Shown: one piece after another, positions 53,571 through 62,712 of the stretch
Layout of the letters: the number at the start of each line of letters is the position of its first letter
Numbering within the stretch: the stretch's first letter is position 1
Source of the DNA: Prunella strophiata
Taxonomy: Eukaryota > Chordata > Aves > Passeriformes > Prunellidae
Direction: 5' to 3'
Assembly: GCA_036583965.1 (NCBI GenBank)
Contig: JAZBQD010000034.1
Coordinates: 13,642,040 to 13,706,039, forward strand
DNA length: 64,000 nucleotides
Program-made: the position numbers and the translations under genes
Notes under the pieces: generated by a model
Seen by the model: the letters and a program-made list of their open reading frames with translations, nothing else
What the model was told of the DNA's origin: nothing
Database searches by the model: none

Positions 53571-54107
53571 GGCCTCTGCCCCGTTCTTCCTCTGGGAAGT
53601 ATTCAGAATTGGACTATGACGTGAAAAAGTAGAAGTTGTTTACAAATCATTGCAGCTTGAGAATTACAGATCCTAACGTGATCCTCATCAGCTGCAGCCT
53701 GGCTGAAGGCAGCTGCTCTCTTGTTCAGTTTATAAGGGGTGATGGCATCACGTATTTCTCAGAGCAGTTCTTTCTCCATTCCCCAGTATAAGTCACAGTC
53801 AGCCATTGTGGCAGAAACTGCTAAAAAAACGCATCTCTTCAGCTTTGCTAAAATCTCCACTTTTCTGTGGCAGAAATCTTGGGCTTACTCAGTTTTCCCT
53901 TCTCCTTTCTTTATGATTTTTCATAAATTGCTAAGTGGGAGAGGAGAAGTCTCCAACTGTTTGCACACCATGCAGTCATATATGGAGGTGCTGCAAGCTC
54001 AACAAGCAGTTTGTTTTACTTGCTGCAAAGAGAAAGGAGCCAGAACAAGTTGTCTTCCACTTTGTTTCCAGAGAGGCAAAAAGTCAAAGTCTGTGGCCTC
54101 TGGCATT

Positions 54108-54187
54108 TTAAAGTAGGATCTGGGCAACGTACGGAGAGTGAGTGCTTCGCTACAGCTGCCAGCAAGGGGAGGTCGCTGGATTCAATC
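54108..54187 (-). CDS. FNIP1: FNIP1 terminal coding exon, with one extra base
   Basis: The acceptor CTTTCAG precedes GATTGAATCC, giving GIESSDLPLLAAVA as in human. In the literal frame the sequence then diverges and stays open to a stop at 54016-54018. If one base within 54144-54150 is surplus, the other frame gives STHSPYVAQILL and a TAA at 54108-54110, matching the human C-terminus exactly. The 80-nt length is one base over what the phases require, so the stop at 54108 is taken as the real one. Confidence 0.9.
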
Positions 54188-55003
54188 CTGAAAGGAAGCA
54201 GAAGAGTCATGTTTAATCCAGCCTGAAATGTCACTGGGCTGAACACGTGTCAGAACCCACACTGCCTGCTGGAGCCCCAGCACTTGTACTTGGGCCATGG
54301 GCTACACACTGCAGCTGCCAGATTGCTCCTCCCACCCCTCCAGATGTGCCTGCTCCCACAGTGTCAGCACTGCCTGAGCTCCCACCTTGTCAAGTGGGTT
54401 TTTAACAGGGCCAACAAACTGGTGAGGAAGCAGATGGGGGAAGGAAAATTCCTGCCTAACTTCAGAGTAAAGGGAATAATAGTTGGGGGACACAGTACAG
54501 GAGCAGAGGACCAGCTAAAGCTGCCATATCCAGCAACACACATGCTCTACATGCCTTCCTGCTACCCTGCACTCCTCTGCAGGAAAACATACTCAGAGCC
54601 TTCCTATAAACACCCCTTAAATAGCTCCTCTGCCCATGCCCCACACCCACAGAGAGGTATTATGTGCCTTACATGACACAGAGAGTGTTTCCTGCCATGT
54701 AGGGAAAGTCAGCCTGGAGGAATCAGGTGCCCCATGCTGTTCAGTGACTGACTGACCAACTAAGAAGGGAGTTTGATAAACTCTGGAGTGCTGAGCCCAT
54801 CTTCCTGCCCGCAGGGAAGACAGAAAGGCTGGGGGATCCTTGAGATTGAGCAATGCCTAAGGAGAAGCCTGAAGCCATGGGTAACTTAGGAGCTCCGGTC
54901 CCATTTAGGAATCCATTTCGCCGTGCTTAGGAACAAGCCCAGGCGGAGGGTGTGGCACCAGGACACCCAGGGTAGCACTGCTGGGACAAGGCTGTGACCA
55001 TAC

Positions 55004-55119
55004 CCCAGCACCACGCCCAGCTCCTTGACATGGACTCTCATCTGGCCCTTGAGATACTCGGACAGCATCTTGCTTTTGAAGTAGAGCTCCTGCAGCCGAT
55101 CTTCCAGGTGCATCACACA
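55004..55119 (-). CDS. FNIP1: FNIP1 penultimate exon (…[14 protein letters not shown]…)
   Basis: A 116-nt exon reading [20 protein letters not shown], then [18 protein letters not shown] and two bases of a Gly codon. The acceptor is a T-rich tract with TTTAG and the donor GTATGG. Essentially identical to human. Confidence 0.97.
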
Positions 55120-55457
55120 CTAAAAAAAGCAAAGGGAGTTGTGTCAGGGAGAAGACAGAACCAAACCAGAAAGCACACATCCCACACCCCTGTTGACTGT
55201 TCTGTGGCCATGTCTAGGTGAGATATTCTCTGGCAGGACTTTCATTTTTGAGCAGAAGCCTTTGATTACATGTTAAATCAAAATTAATGAGGCAGCTGTT
55301 TTGATTAGAGTGGCATTTCAATAGGCATCACAAACAGCTACACCAGAAGTTGCACTGGCTATAAACACAAACACTAGGCAGAGCCTTACGTATCTCTAAC
55401 CTGTGAACTTAAAGGTGCTTCAAAACCATCGCCCTCCTGATTTCCATTTAGACTTAC

Positions 55458-55655
55458 AAAGTTTGGAGATAAATTATGCTTGTAAAGCTGAAGAGTGGAA
55501 TGAAGCAAGTTGGAGACGAGACTGGAGACCAGCACTTCTTTTCCTAGTTTATTCTCAATCATTCGCCTCTGGCTACTGGCCACTTGCACCGTCCATTTGT
55601 CCGTGTCTGCAATAATGCAGACAGCTTCTGCAATGGGCTCGTCCAGAACAGGGTG
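55458..55655 (-). CDS. FNIP1: FNIP1 internal exon (…[13 protein letters not shown]…)
   Basis: A 198-nt, 66-codon exon reading [20 protein letters not shown], then [40 protein letters not shown] and NLSPNF. The acceptor is TTCCTAG and the donor GTAAGT. Both borders are phase 0. Nearly identical to human FNIP1. Confidence 0.97.
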
Positions 55656-57160
55656 CTAGGAACAAAAAATGAAGAGCAGAACCCCGAGAATGACAAATGA
55701 CAGCAGTCTTGTCACAAAACTTTTCAGAGAAATATCCATCCTGGATACTAGGACAGCATTGCTGAATAGCAGGATAGCATTCCAGACACTGCTTCACCTA
55801 AAACACATCTGCCCACATTGCATTCCATCCATGACAACCAGCAGGGTTTTGTGAGCAAGGCACAGTCTTAGAAGGATAGTGGCTATTTTATCTTTTCTTA
55901 CAGGCTTTAAAGTGTGTCACTGGCTGACAGTTACATCTTTTGCTATGTGATATAAAGAGTTCTGACATATTTATAGTGTATTTTAAACTCCTAAAACTGA
56001 AAGCACCAAAAATCCAACTTGCTGTTTAGTGTGGCTGTGTTATCGAGGTCAGATTATTCCCAGCTGTCACAGGTTTTCCTTCACGGGAGGCCAGCAGAGG
56101 GAGTTAGCAACCAAGCTTGTGCCTTGCCATTCCCCCCTGCTGGGGTTCCACCTCGCCAAAGCCATGAAAAAGACTTCAAAAAAGGGAGAATTTGGAAACC
56201 CACTGTCCTTCCCCAATAAATTTTCTGGGCTGCACTGTTAGCAATTATCTGCTTCCAGGGAGTCAGCAAGGGCATGCAGAGAAGGGCTGCAGGTCTAATG
56301 CACATTGCTGGAGTGAGAAGTAGGGAAAAGGGGACTTTTTGGAAGGTCTCAGGAAAGTGGCTGCTCAGCAGTCTGTTTTTCCTTATTCTCTGGGGAATAA
56401 ACTAGGTGGGAGCAGATGTCACACTCTCAGTGACAGCCTGCTTTCTACTTCTTTCCTGGTAAAAGGGGGAGGAAATACCACACTTCCTAGTCATGCCCCA
56501 GTTCATCTAGGGAAAAACTAGCTGTGGAGGAGAGATGATATCCAACACATCAGAAGCATGAGTTCCCTTCAGACCATTATCTTTACATTGGCTTTCTCCT
56601 TTTCCAGTGAGGACAGTGCTATTGGACACATGGATTACCATCCTAAAGAAGGAGCAGTGTCTCCAAAATACTGAGCATTCGTGATGGAGATCACATTCTG
56701 CTGCACAAGCAGCAGCACATTGGTCAGGCGTGCAGGACAGAGGAGGGAGCAATGAGAGCTTCTGCACCACTGCAGAAGGACTCTGTGCCCAGGGAGAGAG
56801 GCACAACCTCAGCATATGGGCTTGTTTAACAGCATTTCATCCTGTGGGGACACAGCCATCAGCTGCCAAGCCTGCAGGAGACAATGATACAGCTCAGCAC
56901 TGAGATCCATCTTCCCAGGGCACAAGCCTCCCAGCTGGCTTCAGTGGGAGTCTGATCTTTCATGCTCCAGAATTGCAGTGAAATATCCATGTTTTTCAGA
57001 TGCATTAATTGAGAGAGGAGAAAAACTGGTGACCTGGGACTGGAGAAATCTGACAGGAGCTGTGACAGGAAATATTTCCACTTCCAGCAGGTTTGTACCT
57101 TCACAAACATTTATCTTTCCCTACTGTGAGAAATACATTTACCAAATATAGCTTAATTAC

Positions 57161-57329
57161 CTGCACAGCATGAGACAAATCTGACACCAAACAGTGCCTC
57201 AGCTTTTCATCACTTCCTATTCCTTGCAAAACAAAGTCAGGGACGTAAGATGAACAGTAGCCTCCTAGTAAGGATCTTCCAAAATTGGCAATACTGGGCT
57301 GGACAGAGTTGACTTCAACTAATTTTGAC
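57161..57329 (-). CDS. FNIP1: FNIP1 internal exon (…[15 protein letters not shown]…)
   Basis: A 169-nt exon completing a Gly codon and reading [20 protein letters not shown], then [20 protein letters not shown] and [16 protein letters not shown]. Human differs at a few positions only. The acceptor is CTTGCAG and the donor GTAATT (57155-57160). It ends in phase 0 and forms the start of the conserved C-terminal DENN-type domain that packs against folliculin. Confidence 0.96.
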
Positions 57330-57685
57330 CTGCAAGAAAGGCATATCAAAGAGATGTACAACAGTAAACAGCAAATTCAGCTTACATAGGTTGTGTTTCT
57401 ACTTTTTTCATATCCCTTCTAACTTGAAGTCTAGCACTTTTAAAAAAGTTTACAGCCAGCTTTTGCAGTCAGCTTATCATGGAAGCAGAGATTACAAGCC
57501 AAGATCACAATACACCATTAGTATTTTTTTCCAGACAACTGATCTCTCAATATCCCAAACAACCAGCAAGCTCAAGAGACACTTTTCCAACCCCTGATGC
57601 CAAGTTAGGCTACAGTCCTCCAAACACGTGACATGAGAAGAGGCTCCATCTTTTTTAGGCTCTGTTAGTGCTGAACAGTACTTAC

Positions 57686-59112
57686 CCAGGGAAGGGAATC
57701 TCATATTCCTCTGCCCAGTCTTCTTGCTCTCCTCCATAATAGTTACTGCCCAGTCTAGTTAGATCATGGCCTGTATCCTCACTTTCGCTGTCCCCCAGGG
57801 CACTGTCTGAACTCTCATTTCTTGGAATGTCCCAATCAATTCCCGGGGCCACTTTTTTCTCTACGTTTTCCCTGTCCCCATGGGGGACGCGAATAGAGAT
57901 TTTCTCTCTTTGGTCCTGCTCATTAAAGCAGTTTTTGTAGGTCTCTTGTCGAACAGAGTCCATAAATTTACAAAATTCACTAGGTGGTTTGCAAGCCTTT
58001 GTACACAGCTTTTTAGAAAATTCTAAACTACTGTTGTGAGCAAGAAGGTTCGCAGCTGCTTGCCCTGGAATATCATCAGTAGTCTGGGTTTCAACTGAAC
58101 TGTCATCAGTGAAATATTCATCAAACAGACTCATGCTCTCAGCACTGTATGGGTTTGAGTTCCAGCTCTGATGCTCGCTAGCAACTTGAGGAAAGGGCTT
58201 CAGCTGTCCCACAGTCTCTATTTTGGTCCTCAACAGTTTGTTTAGCTTCACAGTTCTGATCAGCAGACACTCCTGCCTCCGCTGCTGGCGGGCTGTGATG
58301 CCTGGCAATTTGTTCCACTACTGCCTGACTTCTCAGTTCAATGTCTGAGTCAGGTGACATGGAATCTCCGATGAGGAAAGTCACCTTAGTCTGAGCCTCG
58401 GCAGCGCCGCACGGAAACGCGTCCATGAAGAGCTTGTCGGGCGGCTTCTTCTCCACAGCGATGCCGGGTGTCCTCGTGCCACCTCCCGCCTGGCTGCCCG
58501 GCTCCCGCGCGCCCTCGCTGCCCCACGTGCTGCCTGCTGCCTCCAAACAAGGCTCTGTCCCCACGCACTTCTCGGGCGAAGCCGACCCTGGGCACACCAC
58601 AGTCTCTAGTTTGGTATCCAGGCAGGGCCTTGGCTGTGTCGCATCCACGGCATCTTCCTGGCCGTCCTCAGGAACGATGGTTCTGTTCTCATCTGAAGAA
58701 GACTCCAGCTCTACCTTAGGAGTGCTCTGCATGTCTTCTCTCTCTTGCTGTGCAACACCTTCGATGTTCTGTGCCAGGGAAATGGGACATTTGCAGTATT
58801 TACAGCTGCAGTTGGGAGCTCTCATCTCTTCAGACTCGGTGGGCAGCAAGTTGCCCCTGTTCTTGTGCATTGTGACAAGCACATACTCAGACTCTTCCAC
58901 TTCTCCTTTCTCCAGCGTGGTAGTGATAACAGTGCCAGGCATGACGATGGCCTCATCTTCCCCATTTTCCAGGAGGTGTGTCTCTTGAAGTTCAGAGCAT
59001 CTGATGAAGTAAGTGAGGAAATAAAGCAACCTCTGGACCAGGTCATGTCTTTTGCCAACCACGACTGTTTTTGCTAATCTCACAGGTGATCCAATGGCCC
59101 CATACAGGTCAC
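57686..59112 (-). CDS. FNIP1: FNIP1 large exon (degron, acidic serine cluster), contains an apparent frameshift
   Basis: A 1427-nt exon with a CCTAG acceptor and GTAAGT donor (57680-57685). It starts by completing Gly and reading [20 protein letters not shown] and ends ...[10 protein letters not shown]. The first part (to about 58230) and last part (from about 58185) match FNIP1 but lie in different frames. The first frame stops at TAG 58178-58180 and the second is one base further along. Given the flanking phases, the length is exactly one base too long, so a single extra base lies between about 58186 and 58230. The exon carries the Cys-rich degron (58787-58810) and the [11 protein letters not shown] phosphocluster (57781-57813). 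The middle of the exon is more divergent from human than its ends, as usual for this disordered loop. Confidence 0.93.
57781..57813 (-). other. FNIP1: FNIP1 CK2-type serine cluster
   Basis: The peptide [11 protein letters not shown] within [20 protein letters not shown] is identical to human residues about 938-948. There CK2 phosphorylates the serines in relay after a priming event at Ser938, affecting HSP90 binding and FNIP1 stability. Its complete conservation in a divergent exon indicates constraint. Confidence 0.85.
58787..58810 (-). other. FNIP1: FNIP1 reductive-stress degron, Cys cluster
   Basis: The peptide is [10 protein letters not shown]. In mammals the corresponding NCNCKYCSHP (Cys580, Cys582, Cys585, His587 by my recollection of the human numbering) is the zinc-dependent degron recognised by CUL2-FEM1B when reductive stress keeps the cysteines reduced. 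All three cysteines are kept and the His is replaced by Cys, which could still coordinate zinc. The span covers the four Cys codons. Confidence 0.8.
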
Positions 59113-62100
59113 CTAGGACAGGAAATTAAACACACAATTACTTGGCATCTTTGCAATAATTTATTCTTCTAACAACCAGTTGTTGGGCCGCTTTTCAAAG
59201 ACCAGGTCTACAAGAGAGAAATACTAAAGCAGTAGAGTTACGAAAAGCTATGCTGTATTTTGTTTTCAGTAAGAGAATCCCAAAGATGCTGTTGGTATGA
59301 TCTGTAAGGTGAGCCACTGGTCAGGGGGACATTTGATCTCACACATCAGGGATCATTCATACCACCTCACTCTGGCTTTGGAGGTTTATCTCCTGGGATC
59401 CTTATACAGCCATGGGAGAGAGGAGGCATCTGTGCCAAATTACCCTAGAGAGTCTGGAAAGTGGGCTGGACTCTTACCCACAAGAGAAAGCTGTAAGAGA
59501 AACAAACCTATGCCAGGAACAAGGACAAAAAGTGACTGTGGTAGGTGCATGGCTGAAGCCAACCTCCTCCTCTTCCCCTCCTCGAGTTCTGCTATGGGTT
59601 GGATGGGGTGTTCTGCTTGTACTCAAGTCACCTGGGCAAGTGCCTGTGCCTGTGTGTTCTGGAGGTATCAGGGCACTGCAGGACTGCAGGGCTGAGGGGA
59701 CAAGGAGTCCTCTTGAAGGCCACCCTAACCACAGTGGCCTGAAATCCAGCCACATGAGGCCTGAAATCAAGTTTTCTTGCCAACACCCTGGCCATTCCTA
59801 CCTGTACAATAATAGGACAACCTCATAAAACTTTCCTTCCCTACCCTAATCAAATTCTATGACTGAATGTGTGAGCAGAGCAGGACAATCTGACCTCCCC
59901 TGCTGTTCTCTACTGGGCAATTATCAGACAGGATGATCAGCTCCACCACTGACTGGGCTCTGAGACCTTCCCCGGGGGTTGCCAAGCTTTGACTTCCTGT
60001 TCTACATCACTCTGTTGTATTAAAAGTATGTTCACTTCTGATCAAAATATGAATTTTCTTGATTTTCTCATTCCAGAATGAGGTTTAGTGATAGTGGCAT
60101 CCCAAAACATAAAAGCAGATTTTCCTTACAGGAGGAGGAAGACCAGAGGAGGCCTGGAAACTCCACCAGCACCAGAGCAGGGGACCTTAAGGGACCCAAC
60201 ATAGATGACTAAAGAGGGCTTTACTTTTAGGCTAATATTTTTTAATGGATAATGCTTTAAAACTTAAAGCATAAAAATCCACAGTGACCACCTCTAAGCC
60301 TGAAACACACTTTTGTCTCATTTTGTATTAAAAACAAATAACCTGGGAGGGGAGTAAGCAGCATCATAAACCCCAGCTCATGCACTCCCATCTATGTAAA
60401 GCTGCTGGGGGTTCAGAGGCATTTGCCACGTACCGAGCTGAGCCCACAGTGGGTTGTAGGGATGAGTTTTGGCCAGCATGTCCACACTCTGGGAAGAATG
60501 CTTCTCCAGGAAGATTCTTATTGGTGGCTGGCCATTGGGCATGACAGTGGGGACCCAGGCCAGGTGGTTAGTCAGCACTGCAGTCAGCAAAGCTGGTAAA
60601 AACCTGAAAGCAAAATGTTCAACATGTTTTTGTTTTTTTTTCCCAGATACACACAAGATTTTAAAGTGACAGCAGCTCTAGTCTATATGGATCAAGGATT
60701 AAAGAAACAGCCTGACAAAATCAGCACAGATCATCCCTTCAGTCTTGGCTCCTTGGGGAGAAAAAGGGAGGCTGGGCCTCCCTCCCACCCTGGCAAAGCT
60801 CTTTTTTAGAACACATATTTAAAGTAAAATGAAATATTTTAACTTTGTGGCACCTCACTTACTCTCTCTGGCAATAATTATAAGACTTCCTATTTTGCAA
60901 GTTTTATGTTGTAAAACATCTCAAAACCAATTTTCTTCACTCACTATAAGAAAGCAGTGGCACTGTGTGGCCCCTGTCCTCCAAGGAGATCCCAAACCCC
61001 TGAGACTTGTGACTGTGGATAAGAAGGAAGACTATTGCTGCCAAACCTGTAAAATAGCTGGGTGCTGTGTTCTTTCACCTAACAATTGTACAATTTCAGC
61101 CCATATGGCTGCTCCTTTTCAAAAATAACCCCCCAAAGTTCTGTAGCTCAGCCAGAGAAGCTGTGCTCTTATGCTGGCCAAACAGTTTTCACTGGTTAAG
61201 CAATTAAAGTGAACCAACTTCCTGAAAAACATGAACTATCTGATTTACTGCAGTGATAGAGCATGGTTTCTGCTTCTGTGGAGTTTTCCCAGTCAGTTTT
61301 CCTGGCAGGAGCTTGGCCCAGGAGGCTCCACACACCAACACAAGGTGCTGGTGGCCACAGTGGCTCACGTGTGGGGTGCAAAAGAGCCAAATGTCTCAAA
61401 ATAGGGTTATTTGAATAATTTATAAGCATCAGGAACCCCACAGCTTCCATCCAGCCACACTAGAGACAGCCAAAGGAGGAAAGGAGATTTAAAACTAGAT
61501 TGGGAAGGATAAAGAGCTTAATTTTTCTCTAGTTTCCATCACTTACAGTCTAATTATATTTAAAATAAAGAAAACAAACCCAAATAAATGACTGTTTAAA
61601 TGTAACCAAGATGTACAGGACTCAGAATGGCAGGGATCAAAGGAGACAATCCCAGCAAAGACCCATCACTGAAGCAGGAACTGATCTTAAGAAAATACAT
61701 CTGCACCCCTCACAACTCCCTGTGGTTTCTCCCATTGCACTGGGCAGGAGCAGGCAGACCACAGTGGCACTGTCACAGTGATCACTGTCACCTTCCCCTC
61801 AGGGAGAGAAGAGATGACAGAGGTGGTGGCAGAGCATGGGAGCAGCAGCCCCTTCCCACCCTGCAGGGAGCAGTGCCCCTGACCAAACATCTGATCTGCT
61901 AGTGCCATTCCCACCCAAACTAGGTTTGTGCTCTTTTTAGGACTTTAATGGAGATAAACCCTTTAAAAACTTCCCCTACTCATGCCCTGGGGAAAGGGGA
62001 TAAAGTACTGACAAAAGAGTAAATTTATCAGATTCTCCCCTGAATCTCTCCTGATCAGTTTATCAGGAACTTTCTTTCTTTCTCAGTTTTCAGTATCTGC

Positions 62101-62565
62101 TCACAGCTGGGGCCTGAGGCCAGAGAGGTGAGTGAGCACTGATGAGCACAGCAGTTCTTTAGTGGGATTTTAAAATGATATTTAAGGTTTGAAAGCAATT
62201 TGTGGTCTGACAGTATTACAGACACAGCTCTTCCTGAATGTATAATCCTGCTCATCATATGACAACTGATTCTGAAAGATAAGTTAATGCATTTTGTAAG
62301 GTATCTTCACCCCTTTCTAGACATCCACACACATCACACACTTCCTACAGACATGTTTCAGATGTTCAGCCTCTACCAAGATTTAGAAGATTGTAGGGAA
62401 GCAGGAATTTAATGAGATAATTTCTTATTTGTTTCAAAAATAACGTATTTATGGATGGCTTTTTGATTTTTTGATTATCAGGATTTTAACAACTTGATTT
62501 AAAAAATGGTTTGAAATAAAAAGGCACAATCACATATGTAATTTATAAACTAAAATCCACCATAC
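59113..62565 (-). other. FNIP1: FNIP1 introns upstream of the large exon
   Basis: Introns 59113-60433 and 60604-62565, separated by the 170-nt exon. Nothing beyond ordinary intronic sequence is visible; no CR1 copy was seen. Confidence 0.82.
60434..60603 (-). CDS. FNIP1: FNIP1 internal exon (…[14 protein letters not shown]…)
   Basis: A 170-nt exon completing the Gln codon and reading [20 protein letters not shown], then [20 protein letters not shown] and [16 protein letters not shown] plus one base of a Gly codon. It is almost identical to human FNIP1. The acceptor is TTTCAG and the donor GTACGT (60428-60433). Confidence 0.96.
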
Positions 62566-62712
62566 TGATTTTTAGAAGCATTTTCCATCAAGAAAGTGAA
62601 CTCCTTCATGAAGCGATGGCATAGCTGGTTCTTCTCTGGTGTCCCTGACATCATGGTGAGCCAGACAGGCTCCCCAATCCGTGGCATTGTGTAGAGATTG
62701 CAAATAGTTGTT
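62566..62712 (-). CDS. FNIP1: FNIP1 internal exon (…[14 protein letters not shown]…)
   Basis: This 147-nt exon reads [20 protein letters not shown], then [20 protein letters not shown] and LMENASKN, ending with the first two bases of a Gln codon. Human FNIP1 is nearly identical here. The acceptor is TTTTCTAG at its 5' side, preceded by an unusual T/G-rich tract; the donor is GTATGG (62560-62565). It encodes part of the folded central DENN-type region of FNIP proteins. Confidence 0.95.

Larger units (their letters stand above)
50925..54107 (-). other. FNIP1: FNIP1 3' UTR (about 3.2 kb)
   Basis: The segment between the FNIP1 stop codon and the poly(A) signal is AT-rich, free of CR1 copies and without convincing open frames. 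A single AATAAA was found in it, at the expected far end. Its length is similar to that of the mammalian gene as I remember it. It contains five Pumilio-type UGUANAUA motifs, a let-7 type match and a 50-nt U-rich tract. The exact cleavage site (given as about 50925) is inferred. Confidence 0.8.
54188..57685 (-). other. FNIP1: FNIP1 introns between the large exon and the terminal exon
   Basis: This span holds four introns: 54188-55003, 55120-55457, 55656-57160 and 57330-57685. All have GT/AG borders on the minus strand. No repeats or additional exons were recognised in them; the plus-strand open frames are chance. Confidence 0.85.

Noticed and set aside
58178..58308. Programmed ribosomal frameshifting in FNIP1
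   Set aside because: No such mechanism is known for this family, and there is no clear shift signal with a downstream structure. A second surplus base at 54144-54150 would need a separate event. Sequence error is simpler.
58425..59077. Plus-strand open frames of 83-187 codons opposite the large FNIP1 exon
   Set aside because: They are antisense shadows of conserved FNIP1 coding sequence.
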